A stretch of DNA of 64,000 nt from assembly GCA_050011155.1 (NCBI GenBank), contig JBEKJP010000019.1, forward strand, positions 8,835 to 72,834. Reading direction: 5' to 3'. This document shows positions 35,585 through 43,130 of the stretch, one piece after another (positions within the stretch are counted from its first letter, which is position 1; the number at the start of each line of letters is the position of its first letter). Origin of the DNA: Palsa-504 sp050011155 (GTDB lineage Bacteria > Actinomycetota > Actinomycetes > Streptosporangiales > Streptosporangiaceae). The position numbers were made by a program, and so were the translations under genes. The notes under the pieces are model-generated. The model was not told the DNA's origin, made no database searches, and worked only from the letters and a program-made list of their open reading frames with translations.

Positions 35585-36546
35585 GGGAGCAGATCACGCA
35601 CCTGGACGTGGAGGTCCTGGCCGAGTTCCGGGAGGGGCTCATCACCGGGCGGCGCGGTACCCGGATCACCGCGCACCTGGCTGGCTGCGACCGCTGTACG
35701 GCCCTGGGCGACCAGCTGGCCGGGGTCTCAGCGCTGCTCGCGTCCGCTCCCAGGCCGACCATGCCGGACCACCTGGCCCAGCGTCTCGACACCGTGCTCG
35801 CCGCCGAGGCTGCCCGCCCGTATCAAGCCAACCAAGATCATCAGGCCGAACGAGTCGATGCCGAGCGCCCCGTTAACCCTGCTCCTGATCGCCGCCGGGC
35901 GCCACGTCCCCGTTTTCGGCTGGTGGCGCTGCGTGTGCTCGCCCCCGTCGCCGTCGTCGTGCTGGCCGCCGGCGGCTATGGCCTGAGCCGTCTGACCGGT
36001 ACGGGCGGCCAGGTCACCGCGTCCTCCGGCGCCGCGGCCCAGCGTTCCTCGGCCGAGGCCTCCGCGCCCCAGGGCGCGGCCGCGAAGGCGGTTCCCGGCG
36101 CGGCCAGCAGCAACGCGGTCAACGGGCCGCAGTCGCCGCCGGTGCGCGGAGCCGCCGGGACGGCCCCGCGGGCGCTGCAGCTGACCCCGGCCAACTTCAC
36201 CCTGGTGGCCAGCGGCACCGACTTCTCCGCCGTGCAGGCCACCTTCAGGCAGCAGGTCGAGCACGAGCTCGGATCGGCCACGCCGGCCGGGGCCTCCAGG
36301 ACTCCTGAGGTTTCTGGGACTCGCCTGGCGGTGAGCGCGCAGCTGCGGGCGTGCGTGCAGAACCTGACCCACGGCGCCAGCCTGGTCCGGGTGGAGAGCG
36401 CCCGCTTCGAGGGAAAGCCGGCCACCCTCGTCGTGGCCCGCACCGGAACGGACGAGGTGGCCTGGATAGCGGGTCCAGACTGCTCGGCCACCAGCCGTGA
36501 CGTCCTCGCCACGGCAACGGTCCCGGCGGGAACATCCGAGCCCTAG
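35581..36546 (+). CDS. Membrane anti-sigma factor of SigM
   Basis: 321 residues. The N-terminus has the zinc-binding anti-sigma pattern (EQITHLDVEVLAEFREGLI, then ITAHLAGCDRCTALGDQL, with H..C..C). One membrane helix (VLAPVAVVVLAAGGYGL) lies near residue 125, and an extracytoplasmic Ala/Ser-rich part follows with a conserved C-terminal module (QLRACVQNLTHGASLVRVES, DCSATSRDVLATATV). It should hold SigM at the membrane until an envelope or redox signal arrives. The ATG overlaps the sigM stop. It is the RsmA equivalent of mycobacteria by position. Confidence 0.88.
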   Translation: MREQITHLDVEVLAEFREGLITGRRGTRITAHLAGCDRCTALGDQLAGVSALLASAPRPTMPDHLAQRLDTVLAAEAARPYQANQDHQAERVDAERPVNPAPDRRRAPRPRFRLVALRVLAPVAVVVLAAGGYGLSRLTGTGGQVTASSGAAAQRSSAEASAPQGAAAKAVPGAASSNAVNGPQSPPVRGAAGTAPRALQLTPANFTLVASGTDFSAVQATFRQQVEHELGSATPAGASRTPEVSGTRLAVSAQLRACVQNLTHGASLVRVESARFEGKPATLVVARTGTDEVAWIAGPDCSATSRDVLATATVPAGTSEP

Positions 36547-36558
36547 TATCGGTTCACT

Positions 36559-36585
36559 GGAAAGCCAGTCAGATGAGGGGTTGAT
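36559..36585 (+). promoter_or_regulatory. Possible ECF-type promoter of trxB
   Basis: GGAAA followed after 16 bases by GTT resembles ECF -35/-10 spacing just before trxB. It could be a SigM- or SigR-type promoter. The match is short and unconfirmed. Confidence 0.25.
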
Positions 36586-36590
36586 AACGG

Positions 36591-37532
36591 TTGGCACAGG
36601 TGACCGAAGTCCGGAACGTCATCGTCATCGGGTCCGGCCCGTCCGGTTACACGGCGGCACTTTACGCGGCTCGCGCGGAGCTGAAGCCCTTGGTTTTCGA
36701 GGGTTCGGTCACCGCGGGCGGCGCGCTCATGCAGACGACTGAAGTGGAGAACTTCCCCGGGTTCCCGGACGCCATCATGGGCCCCGAGCTGATGGACTCG
36801 ATGCGTAAGCAGGCCGAGCGCTTCGGCGCGGAGCTGCTGGCAGACGACGTCACCGAGGTTGACCTGGCCGCGGACCCCAAGGTGGTCAAGACCGACAGCG
36901 AGACCTACTACGCCAAGGCGGTCATCGTCGCCACCGGCTCCCGGTACAAGGAACTCGGCGTGCCGGGCGAGAAGAAGCTCGGCGGTCACGGTGTTTCCTG
37001 GTGCGCCACCTGCGACGGGTTCTTCTTCCGGGGCCACGACATCGCGGTCATCGGCGGCGGCGACTCGGCCATGGAAGAGGCCATGTTCCTCACCAGGTTC
37101 GGCAAGTCGGTCACCGTGGTCCACCGGCGTGACACGCTGCGCGCCTCGAAGATCATGCAGGACCGGGCGTTCGCCAACCCCAAGATCACGTTCCAGTGGA
37201 ACAGCGAGGTCGTGGAGGTGCTCGGCGACGAGAAGGTCACCGGCCTGCGGCTCAGGAGCACCAAGGACGGCACCGAAGAGGTGCTCCCGGTGACCGGCGT
37301 GTTCGTGGCCATCGGCCACGACCCGCGCTCGGACCTGTTCACCGGGCAGCTCGAGACCGACGCCGAAGGCTACCTGGTGGTGGACCAGCCGTCTACGCGC
37401 ACTGCCATCGAGGGCGTCTTCGCCTGCGGCGACGTCGTCGACCACACATACCGGCAGGCGGTCACCGCGGCCGGCACCGGCTGCGCGGCGGCGCTCGACG
37501 CCGAGCGCTGGCTGGCCAGCAAGGAAAACTAA
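36591..37532 (+). CDS. trxB: Thioredoxin reductase
   Basis: An FAD/NADPH enzyme that reduces thioredoxin. 313 residues: FAD-binding VIVIGSGPSGYTAALYAARA, redox centre SWCATCDGFFFRG, NADPH-binding IAVIGGGDSAMEEAMFL, and the C-terminal FAD motif GVFACGDVVDHTYRQAVTAA. All key residues are present. The start is read as TTG at 36591 with GAGGGG ten bases upstream; GTG at 36600 is an alternative. trxA follows after 41 nt. Confidence 0.96.
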   Translation: MAQVTEVRNVIVIGSGPSGYTAALYAARAELKPLVFEGSVTAGGALMQTTEVENFPGFPDAIMGPELMDSMRKQAERFGAELLADDVTEVDLAADPKVVKTDSETYYAKAVIVATGSRYKELGVPGEKKLGGHGVSWCATCDGFFFRGHDIAVIGGGDSAMEEAMFLTRFGKSVTVVHRRDTLRASKIMQDRAFANPKITFQWNSEVVEVLGDEKVTGLRLRSTKDGTEEVLPVTGVFVAIGHDPRSDLFTGQLETDAEGYLVVDQPSTRTAIEGVFACGDVVDHTYRQAVTAAGTGCAAALDAERWLASKEN

Positions 37533-37573
37533 CAGCACGGTTTCTCATCGCAAGTCAAGGGATGTGATCGCAA

Positions 37574-37897
37574 GTGGGCGCGACCAAGGTCGTGACGGAC
37601 GAGACCTTCGAGGCGGAGGTCCTGAAGAACGACAAGCCGGTCATCGTGGATTACTGGGCCGAATGGTGCGGCCCCTGCCGCATGGTCGCCCCGGTGCTCG
37701 AGGAGATCGCCACCGAATACGCGGACAAGATCGCCGTGGTCAAGCTCAACATCGACGAGAACCCTGGCGTATCGCAGCGTTACGGCATCATGGCCATTCC
37801 GACCATGAACGTTTTCTCCGGCGGGCAGGTCGTCAAGCAGATCGTCGGGGCCAAGCCGAAGTCGGCTATCCTCCGCGAACTGGCTGATTACATCTGA
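37574..37897 (+). CDS. trxA: Thioredoxin
   Basis: 107 residues with the thioredoxin fold and active site DYWAEWCGPCRMVAPVLEEI. The cis-Pro loop reads GIMAIPTMNVFSGGQVV. GTG start with AAGGGA upstream. It is the electron acceptor of the preceding trxB and supplies reducing power in the cytoplasm. In mycobacteria the next gene is cwlM; here it is a leftward GNAT gene instead. Confidence 0.97.
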   Translation: MGATKVVTDETFEAEVLKNDKPVIVDYWAEWCGPCRMVAPVLEEIATEYADKIAVVKLNIDENPGVSQRYGIMAIPTMNVFSGGQVVKQIVGAKPKSAILRELADYI

Positions 37898-37939
37898 TCC
37901 AGCTGATCTCACGTGGCCCCGCAGGGGCCCGCTGGCCGT

Positions 37940-38566
37940 TTATACCGGCCGCAGGGCACCCTGGGGGGTCGACGGCGTCATGGACCCGAGCAGCCGCTCC
38001 AGCGCCACCTCGACGTCCTCGCGCCAGGTGAGCACGGTCCGCAGTTCCATCCGCAGCCTGGGGTAGTGGTGATGCGGACGAACCGTCTTGAACCCCACCG
38101 CGAGCAGGTAATCTACCGGAAGCATGCAGGCCGGCGACTCCCAGCGCCGGTCGCCGAAAGCCTCGATCGCCCGCACGCCGCGGCGGGTCAGGTCTTTGGC
38201 CATGGCCTGGACGAGCATCCGGCCGATGCCGCCGCCCGCGAACTCGCTGAGCAGGTGGGCGCTCATGAACAGCACCGCGTCGGCGCTCACCGGGCTGGTG
38301 GGAAAGGCGATCGAACGCGGCACGTACTGCGGCGGCGCGAACAGCATGTACCCGGCGGGCACACCGTCGACATATGCGATCTTGCCGCAGCTGCCCCATT
38401 CGAGCAGCACGGAAGAAACCCAGGACTCTTTCTCGAGTTCCGGGTCTCCGTTTTCCTCGGCTCGCGCCCGGCTGACCGGGCCAAGTTCCCAGAAAACACA
38501 TTTGCGGCACTTCGGCGGCAGATCGCTGAGATTATCCAGCGTGATGTTGACGATACGACGTGACAT
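37940..38566 (-). CDS. GNAT-family acetyltransferase
   Basis: 208 residues. The GNAT core is visible: a strand with the substrate region (CGKIAYVDGVPAGYMLFAPP), acetyl-CoA-binding LSEFAGGGIGRMLVQAMAKD (the G-G-I-G variant of Q/R-x-x-G-x-G/A), and RGVRAIEAFGDRR. An N-terminal CRKCVFWEL may bind metal. The start is the ATG at 38566 with GGGGA upstream; a longer reading frame lacks a site and crosses a hairpin region. It occupies a common place between trxA and parB in actinomycetes. The substrate is unknown. Confidence 0.85.
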   Translation of the reverse strand: MSRRIVNITLDNLSDLPPKCRKCVFWELGPVSRARAEENGDPELEKESWVSSVLLEWGSCGKIAYVDGVPAGYMLFAPPQYVPRSIAFPTSPVSADAVLFMSAHLLSEFAGGGIGRMLVQAMAKDLTRRGVRAIEAFGDRRWESPACMLPVDYLLAVGFKTVRPHHHYPRLRMELRTVLTWREDVEVALERLLGSMTPSTPQGALRPV

Positions 38567-38640
38567 CCTGTTCCCCGGCATAATCCACAAGCGCTTCCGG
38601 GCAATACCCCGTATCCTGAGCATCTTACTCGGATCCCCCG

Positions 38641-38735
38641 ACAGTTGGAGGGGCGGCAGCCCCTCCCCGGGGGGAATGGGGGGCGGGAAGCCCCCCATAA
38701 AGCAGGGGGGGATGGGGGGGATCGTCCCCCCGAGA
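38641..38735. repeat. Cluster of G/C-run hairpins
   Basis: Three consecutive hairpins: GGAGGGGC/GCCCCTCC, then GGGGGGC/GCCCCCC, then GGGGGG-ATCGT-CCCCCC, separated by G-rich runs. They fill the space between the divergent GNAT and aminotransferase genes. A similar G6-CGA-type hairpin recurs at 51308-51321, which suggests a dispersed repeat. The G-runs could form quadruplexes. Confidence 0.6.
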
Positions 38736-38750
38736 TAATAGGGAGAGGCA

Positions 38751-40013
38751 GTGACGGAGCAGCAGCCGATGTCCCAGCCGCAGCGAATTGACCGTTATGT
38801 CGGTCAGTACGCCGAACGTGCCGTTGGCATGGTGGCTTCGGAGATCCGAGCTCTGTTCGCCGTCGCGGCCAGACCCGAGATCGTATCGCTGGCCGGCGGC
38901 TCGCCGTACGTGTCGGCTCTCCCGCTCGACGTCGTCGGCGACATGATCCGGCGGCTGGTCACCGACCAGGGCGCGATCGCGCTGCAGTACTGCACCGCGC
39001 AGGGCGACGCGGGCCTGCGCGAGCGGATCTGCGACGTCATGGCGTCCGAGCAGATCCGGGCCCACCCCGACGAGATCGTCGTCACCGTCGGCTCGCAGCA
39101 GGCCCTCGACCTGCTGACCAGGATCTTCGTCGATCCCGGTGACGTGGTCCTGGTGGAGGCGCCCTCTTATGTCGGCGCGCTCGGCGCGTTCGCGTCTTAC
39201 CAGGCGGATGTGGTGCACGTGGCGATGGACGACGACGGGCTGATCCCCGAAGCCCTGGAAGAGGCCATCCGGCGCACCGCCGCCGCGGGTCGCCGGGCCA
39301 AGTTCCTGTACACCGTGCCGAACTTCCAGAACCCGGCCGGAGTCACCCTGGCCACGGGCCGGCGCCACCGCATCCTGGATATCTGCCGTCGCGCGGGCCT
39401 GCTGGTGGTCGAGGACAACCCCTACGGGCTGCTCGGCTTCGACGGCGAGCCGCTACGCGCGCTGCACGCCGACGACCCGGACGGGGTCGTGTACCTCGGG
39501 ACCTTCTCCAAGACCTTCGCCGCGGGCGTGCGGGTGGGCTGGGCGGTCGCTCCGACCGCCATCAGGGAAAAGCTGATCCTGGCGGCCGAGTCGGCGGTGC
39601 TGTGCCATTCCAGCTTCGCCCAGCTGACCGTGCGCGAGTACCTGAACACCCAGCCCTGGCGGGAGCAGATCAAGGACTTCCGTGAGCTCTACCGGGAGCG
39701 CCGGGACGCGACGCTGACCGCGTTGTCCGGAATGATGCCGGCCGGATGCCACTGGACCCGCCCGGCCGGCGGGTTCTTCGTCTGGCTCCGGCTCCCGGAC
39801 GGGGTCAACGCCAAGGCGATGCTGCCCCGGGCCATCTCGTCACGGGTGGCCTACGTGCCAGGGACGGGTTTCTACGCCGACGGCTCGGGGGCACAGTACG
39901 CCCGGCTGTGCTACTCGCTCCCCGATCCGGAGCGGATCAACGAGGGCATCCGCAGGCTCGCCTCGGTGATCGAGACCGAGATCCAGCTGCGGGATGACTT
40001 CGGCCCGGCCTAG
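38751..40013 (+). CDS. PLP-dependent aminotransferase (class I/II, MocR/2-aminoadipate type)
   Basis: 420 residues with the fold-type I aminotransferase pattern: EIVSLAGGSPYVSALPLD, VTVGSQQALDLLTRIFVDPG, YTVPNFQNPAGVTLATGRRH, VVEDNPYGLLGFDGEPLRAL, and the PLP-lysine motif LGTFSKTFAAGVRVGW. GTG start with GGGAGAGG four bases away. This enzyme is regularly found near parAB in actinomycetes. The amino-acid substrate is not predictable, and relatives act on aromatic or 2-aminoadipate substrates. Confidence 0.9.
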   Translation: MTEQQPMSQPQRIDRYVGQYAERAVGMVASEIRALFAVAARPEIVSLAGGSPYVSALPLDVVGDMIRRLVTDQGAIALQYCTAQGDAGLRERICDVMASEQIRAHPDEIVVTVGSQQALDLLTRIFVDPGDVVLVEAPSYVGALGAFASYQADVVHVAMDDDGLIPEALEEAIRRTAAAGRRAKFLYTVPNFQNPAGVTLATGRRHRILDICRRAGLLVVEDNPYGLLGFDGEPLRALHADDPDGVVYLGTFSKTFAAGVRVGWAVAPTAIREKLILAAESAVLCHSSFAQLTVREYLNTQPWREQIKDFRELYRERRDATLTALSGMMPAGCHWTRPAGGFFVWLRLPDGVNAKAMLPRAISSRVAYVPGTGFYADGSGAQYARLCYSLPDPERINEGIRRLASVIETEIQLRDDFGPA

Positions 40014-40034
40014 CTGAAGCCCTATTTCAAAATC

Positions 40035-40988
40035 ATGATCGACCTCGATCGTATCGTCGTGCTGGCCGGCGGACTGTCACCTGAGCGGGAAGTCTCCCTG
40101 CGGTCGGGAGACCGGGTCCGCGATGCCCTGGCCGAGGCGGGGATCCACGCGATCGTCGCGGACGCCGACTCGGCCCTGCTCTCCCGGCTGCAGGCCGACC
40201 CGCCCAGCGCCGTCTTCCCGGCCATCCACGGCACCTGCGGGGAGGACGGCACGATCCGCGAGGTGCTCGGACTGATCGGCGTGCCCTACGTGGGGTCGGT
40301 GGCCAGCGCCTGCCAGATGGCCTTCGACAAGCCGGCCGCCAAGACCCTGGTCGCCGCCGCGGGCCTGACCACGCCGCCGTCCGTGACGCTGCCCAGGGAG
40401 ACCTTCCACGATCTCGGGGCCACCGCGGTCATCGACCTCATCGTGGCCAGGCTCGGGCTGCCGCTGTACGTCAAGCCGTCACGCGGCGGCTCGTCCCTGG
40501 GCGCCGGGGCGGCCCGCACCGCGGCGGAGTTGCCGGCCGCGGTGCTGACCTGCTTTGCCTACGGCGACATCGCGCTGATCGAGCGGTTCGTGACCGGCAC
40601 CGAGATCGCGGTCAGCGTGATCGACCTCGGCCAGGGCCCTCAGGCGCTCCCGGCGGTGGAGATCGTCCCCGGCGAGGGCGCCTACGACTACACCGCCCGG
40701 TACACCGCGGGCAAGACCGAATTCTACGTCCCGGCCCGGCTGCCAGCGGCGGTCGCGGACGAGGTCGCGCGGATCGCGATTGCCGCGCACACCGCGCTCG
40801 GCCTGCGCGACCTGTCCCGGACCGACCTCATCGTGGACGAGGCGGGCACGCCCTGGTTCCTCGAGGTGAACGTCTCGCCCGGGATGACCGAGACCAGCAC
40901 GCTCCCGCTGGCACTGGAGGCATCGGGCCACCCGTTCGGCCGTACCTGCGTCCGCCTGCTCGAGCAGGCCGTCGCCCGCGGCGCCTGA
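40035..40988 (+). CDS. D-alanine--D-alanine ligase family (ATP-grasp) protein
   Basis: 317 residues. N-terminal VVLAGGLSPEREVSLRSGDR and VFPAIHGTCGEDGTIREVLG, GVPYVGSVASACQMAFDKP, ATP-grasp loop LYVKPSRGGSSLGAGA and the Mg-binding RTDLIVDEAGTPWFLEVNVS with PGMTETS are those of Ddl enzymes. It is about 40-50 residues shorter than housekeeping Ddl, so it may be a paralogue for another dipeptide. No clear ribosome site precedes the ATG. Confidence 0.88.
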   Translation: MIDLDRIVVLAGGLSPEREVSLRSGDRVRDALAEAGIHAIVADADSALLSRLQADPPSAVFPAIHGTCGEDGTIREVLGLIGVPYVGSVASACQMAFDKPAAKTLVAAAGLTTPPSVTLPRETFHDLGATAVIDLIVARLGLPLYVKPSRGGSSLGAGAARTAAELPAAVLTCFAYGDIALIERFVTGTEIAVSVIDLGQGPQALPAVEIVPGEGAYDYTARYTAGKTEFYVPARLPAAVADEVARIAIAAHTALGLRDLSRTDLIVDEAGTPWFLEVNVSPGMTETSTLPLALEASGHPFGRTCVRLLEQAVARGA

Positions 40989-40998
40989 GCCCGCGTCC

Positions 40999-41004
40999 TA
41001 GGCT
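40999..41004 (+). promoter_or_regulatory. Putative -10 of a leaderless transcript (TAGGCT)
   Basis: TAGGCT lies six bases before the ATG of the aldolase gene, with no ribosome site. Confidence 0.5.
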
Positions 41005-41010
41005 CATGGC

Positions 41011-42036
41011 ATGACACAACGCAAGAGCTTCGGCAGCGACAACCACGCCGGTGTCCACCCCGCGGTCCTCCAGGCGATCGTGGACGCGAATCCCGGCGAC
41101 GCGGTCGCCTATGGCGCTGACGAATGGAGCAAGCGGACCACCGCCGGCCTCCGCGAGACCTTCGGCGCCGACGACGCCTTCCTGGTGCTGAACGGCAGTG
41201 GCGCCAACGTCCTCGGCCTGAGCCTGCTGCTGCGCCGGCATGAGGCCGTCATCTGCGCCGAGTCCGCACACATCTATACCGACGAGTGCGGCGCACCCGA
41301 ACGGCTCCTCGGCACCAAGCTGCTCGCGGTGCCGTCACCCGACGGGAAGATTACCCCGGAGCTCATCGCGGAGCAGCTTTCCGGTCGCGGCGACGACCAT
41401 AGGTCCCAGCCCGGCGTGGTCGCCGTCACCCAGTCGACCGAGCTCGGCACCTGTTACACGCTCGCCGAACTGCGGAAGATCACCGATTTCTGCCGGGCCA
41501 GCGACCTGCGCGTCTTCCTGGACGGGGCCCGTCTAGCCAACGCGGCCGCTTCGCTGGATTGCTCGCTGGCCGAACTGGCCGAGTGCGCGGACGTGCTCAG
41601 CTTCGGCGGCACCAAGAACGGCGCCATGGTCGCCGAGGCCCTGATCGTGATGCGCTCCGGCCTCGCCGAGAACGGGCCGTACCTGCGTAAACAGCAGACC
41701 CAGCTCGCCTCCAAGCTGCGCTTCGTGGCGGCTCAGTTCGACGCCCTCCTCCACGATGACCTCTGGCGTGCCAACGCGACCCATGCCAACGCCATGGCCC
41801 GCCGGCTGGCCGACGGCGTAGCCGGAATCGCCGGCGTGGACATCGTCTACCCGGTCCAGGCCAATGCTGTCTTCGCCCGCCTGCACCCCCGGCACATCAC
41901 CGCCCTGCAGCAGGAATGGTCCTTCGGCATGTGGGACGAGCACGACTCGGTCGTGCGCTGGATGGCCGCCTTCGACACCCCCGAAGCCGACGTGGACGCC
42001 TTCGCCTCCGCGATACGCGCCACGGTCTCCGCCTAA
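41011..42036 (+). CDS. ltaE: Low-specificity L-threonine aldolase
   Basis: A PLP enzyme that splits threonine or allo-threonine to glycine and acetaldehyde. 341 residues: SFGSDNHAGVHPAVLQAI at the start, substrate/PLP contacts LVLNGSGANVLGL and ICAESAHIYTDECGAPER, PLP aspartate VFLDGARLANAA, and PLP lysine LSFGGTKNGAMVAEAL. All expected residues are present. TAGGCT lies six bases before ATG without a ribosome site. The gene ends at the parS palindrome, facing parB. Confidence 0.9.
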   Translation: MTQRKSFGSDNHAGVHPAVLQAIVDANPGDAVAYGADEWSKRTTAGLRETFGADDAFLVLNGSGANVLGLSLLLRRHEAVICAESAHIYTDECGAPERLLGTKLLAVPSPDGKITPELIAEQLSGRGDDHRSQPGVVAVTQSTELGTCYTLAELRKITDFCRASDLRVFLDGARLANAAASLDCSLAELAECADVLSFGGTKNGAMVAEALIVMRSGLAENGPYLRKQQTQLASKLRFVAAQFDALLHDDLWRANATHANAMARRLADGVAGIAGVDIVYPVQANAVFARLHPRHITALQQEWSFGMWDEHDSVVRWMAAFDTPEADVDAFASAIRATVSA

Positions 42037-42045
42037 GCGACCTGG

Positions 42046-42083
42046 CCCTGGCGCCTCGTTTCACGTGAAACGAGGCGCCAGGG
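42046..42083. promoter_or_regulatory. parS: parS site inside a 38-bp perfect palindrome
   Basis: The core GTTTCACGTGAAAC (42058-42071) matches the bacterial parS consensus exactly. The symmetry extends to 19 bp on each side (42046-42064 with 42065-42083). It lies between the convergent aldolase and parB genes, contains the parB stop codon at 42061-42063, and could also act as a transcription terminator for both. Confidence 0.92.
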
Positions 42084-43089
42084 AAACGTGAAATCCTGGG
42101 CCCTCGTGCCCCGGTAACACGCCCTGGGATCCGGCCGCGGAATCCGGGTTCATCGCGTTGACGATGCGCTCCAGATCGTCGGGAGTGGCGTACTCGATGA
42201 TGATCTTTCCCTTGTAACGTCCCTGCTCGACCTTGACGCGCGTCTCGTAGAGGTCGGAGAGGCGGTCGGCCAGGCGGAGCAGGCCGGGGGCGACGGGCTG
42301 GCGCCCCGCCGGGGTGGTTCGCTTGCGGGGGGCATCGTCGGCGCCGAGAGAGACGATCTCTTCCACGCTGCGCACGGATAGGCCCTCGGCGACGATCCTG
42401 GTCGCCAGGCGTTCCTGGGCGAGCGGGTCGCTCAGGCCCAGCAGGGCCCGGGCGTGCCCGGCGCTGAGGACGCCGGCCGCGACCCGCTTCTGCACGGCCG
42501 GGGGCAGGTTGAGCAGGCGCAGGGTGTTGCTGATATGCGGCCGGGAGCGGCCGATCCGCTGCGCGAGCTGCTCGTGGGTAGCGCCGAAGTCGTCGAGCAG
42601 CTGCTGGTAGGCCGCGGCCTCCTCGAGCGGGTCGAGCTGCTGCCGGTGCAGGTTCTCGATCAGGGCGTCGCGCAGCAGATCATTGTCCTGAGTCTGCTTG
42701 ACGATGGCGGGAATCTCGGTCAGTCCGGCTCGCTGCGAGGCCCGCCAGCGCCGCTCCCCCATGATGAGCTCGTACCGGCCCGGTCCGGCCGCACGGACCA
42801 CCACCGGCTGGAGCAGGCCGACCTGCCGGATCGACTCGGCGAGTTCCTCGAGTGACTCCTCGTCGAAGGTCCGCCTCGGCTGCCGGGGGTTCGGCGTGAT
42901 CGCGGAGACCGGGATCTCCTTATAGTGGGCCCCGACGATCTCGGCCGGGCTATCGGGATCCACCGGGACGGCCACAGCGGCCGAAGCGGTCGCGTCGGCG
43001 TTCTGACCGGCCTCGCCGACGGCCGGACGCGGGGATTCCGGGATCAGAGCACCGAGTCCTCGGCCTAGTCCCCGTCGCTGCTGAGCCAC
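42061..43089 (-). CDS. parB: Chromosome partitioning protein ParB
   Basis: A CTP-dependent clamp that loads at parS and spreads. About 342 residues. N-terminal motif RRGLGRGLGALIP contacts ParA, the CTPase region includes ...ITPNPRQPRRTFDEESLEEL and ELIMGERRWRASQRAGL, and the helix-turn-helix is DDFGATHEQLAQRIGRSRPH. The dimerisation domain is near the C-terminus. The start at GTG 43089 has GGGAG five bases upstream; GTG 43107 is possible. The gene's own stop codon lies within a parS site, so ParB loading could affect its 3' end. Confidence 0.95.
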   Translation of the reverse strand: MAQQRRGLGRGLGALIPESPRPAVGEAGQNADATASAAVAVPVDPDSPAEIVGAHYKEIPVSAITPNPRQPRRTFDEESLEELAESIRQVGLLQPVVVRAAGPGRYELIMGERRWRASQRAGLTEIPAIVKQTQDNDLLRDALIENLHRQQLDPLEEAAAYQQLLDDFGATHEQLAQRIGRSRPHISNTLRLLNLPPAVQKRVAAGVLSAGHARALLGLSDPLAQERLATRIVAEGLSVRSVEEIVSLGADDAPRKRTTPAGRQPVAPGLLRLADRLSDLYETRVKVEQGRYKGKIIIEYATPDDLERIVNAMNPDSAAGSQGVLPGHEGPGFHVSLAPRFT

Positions 43090-43130
43090 TACCTCTCCCG
43101 ATCTCACCGTGCCGGTATAACCACGCCGTC

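Noticed and set aside
42084..42094. Partial parS-like AAACGTGAAA next to the palindrome
   Set aside because: It lacks the left half and the central CACGTG symmetry.
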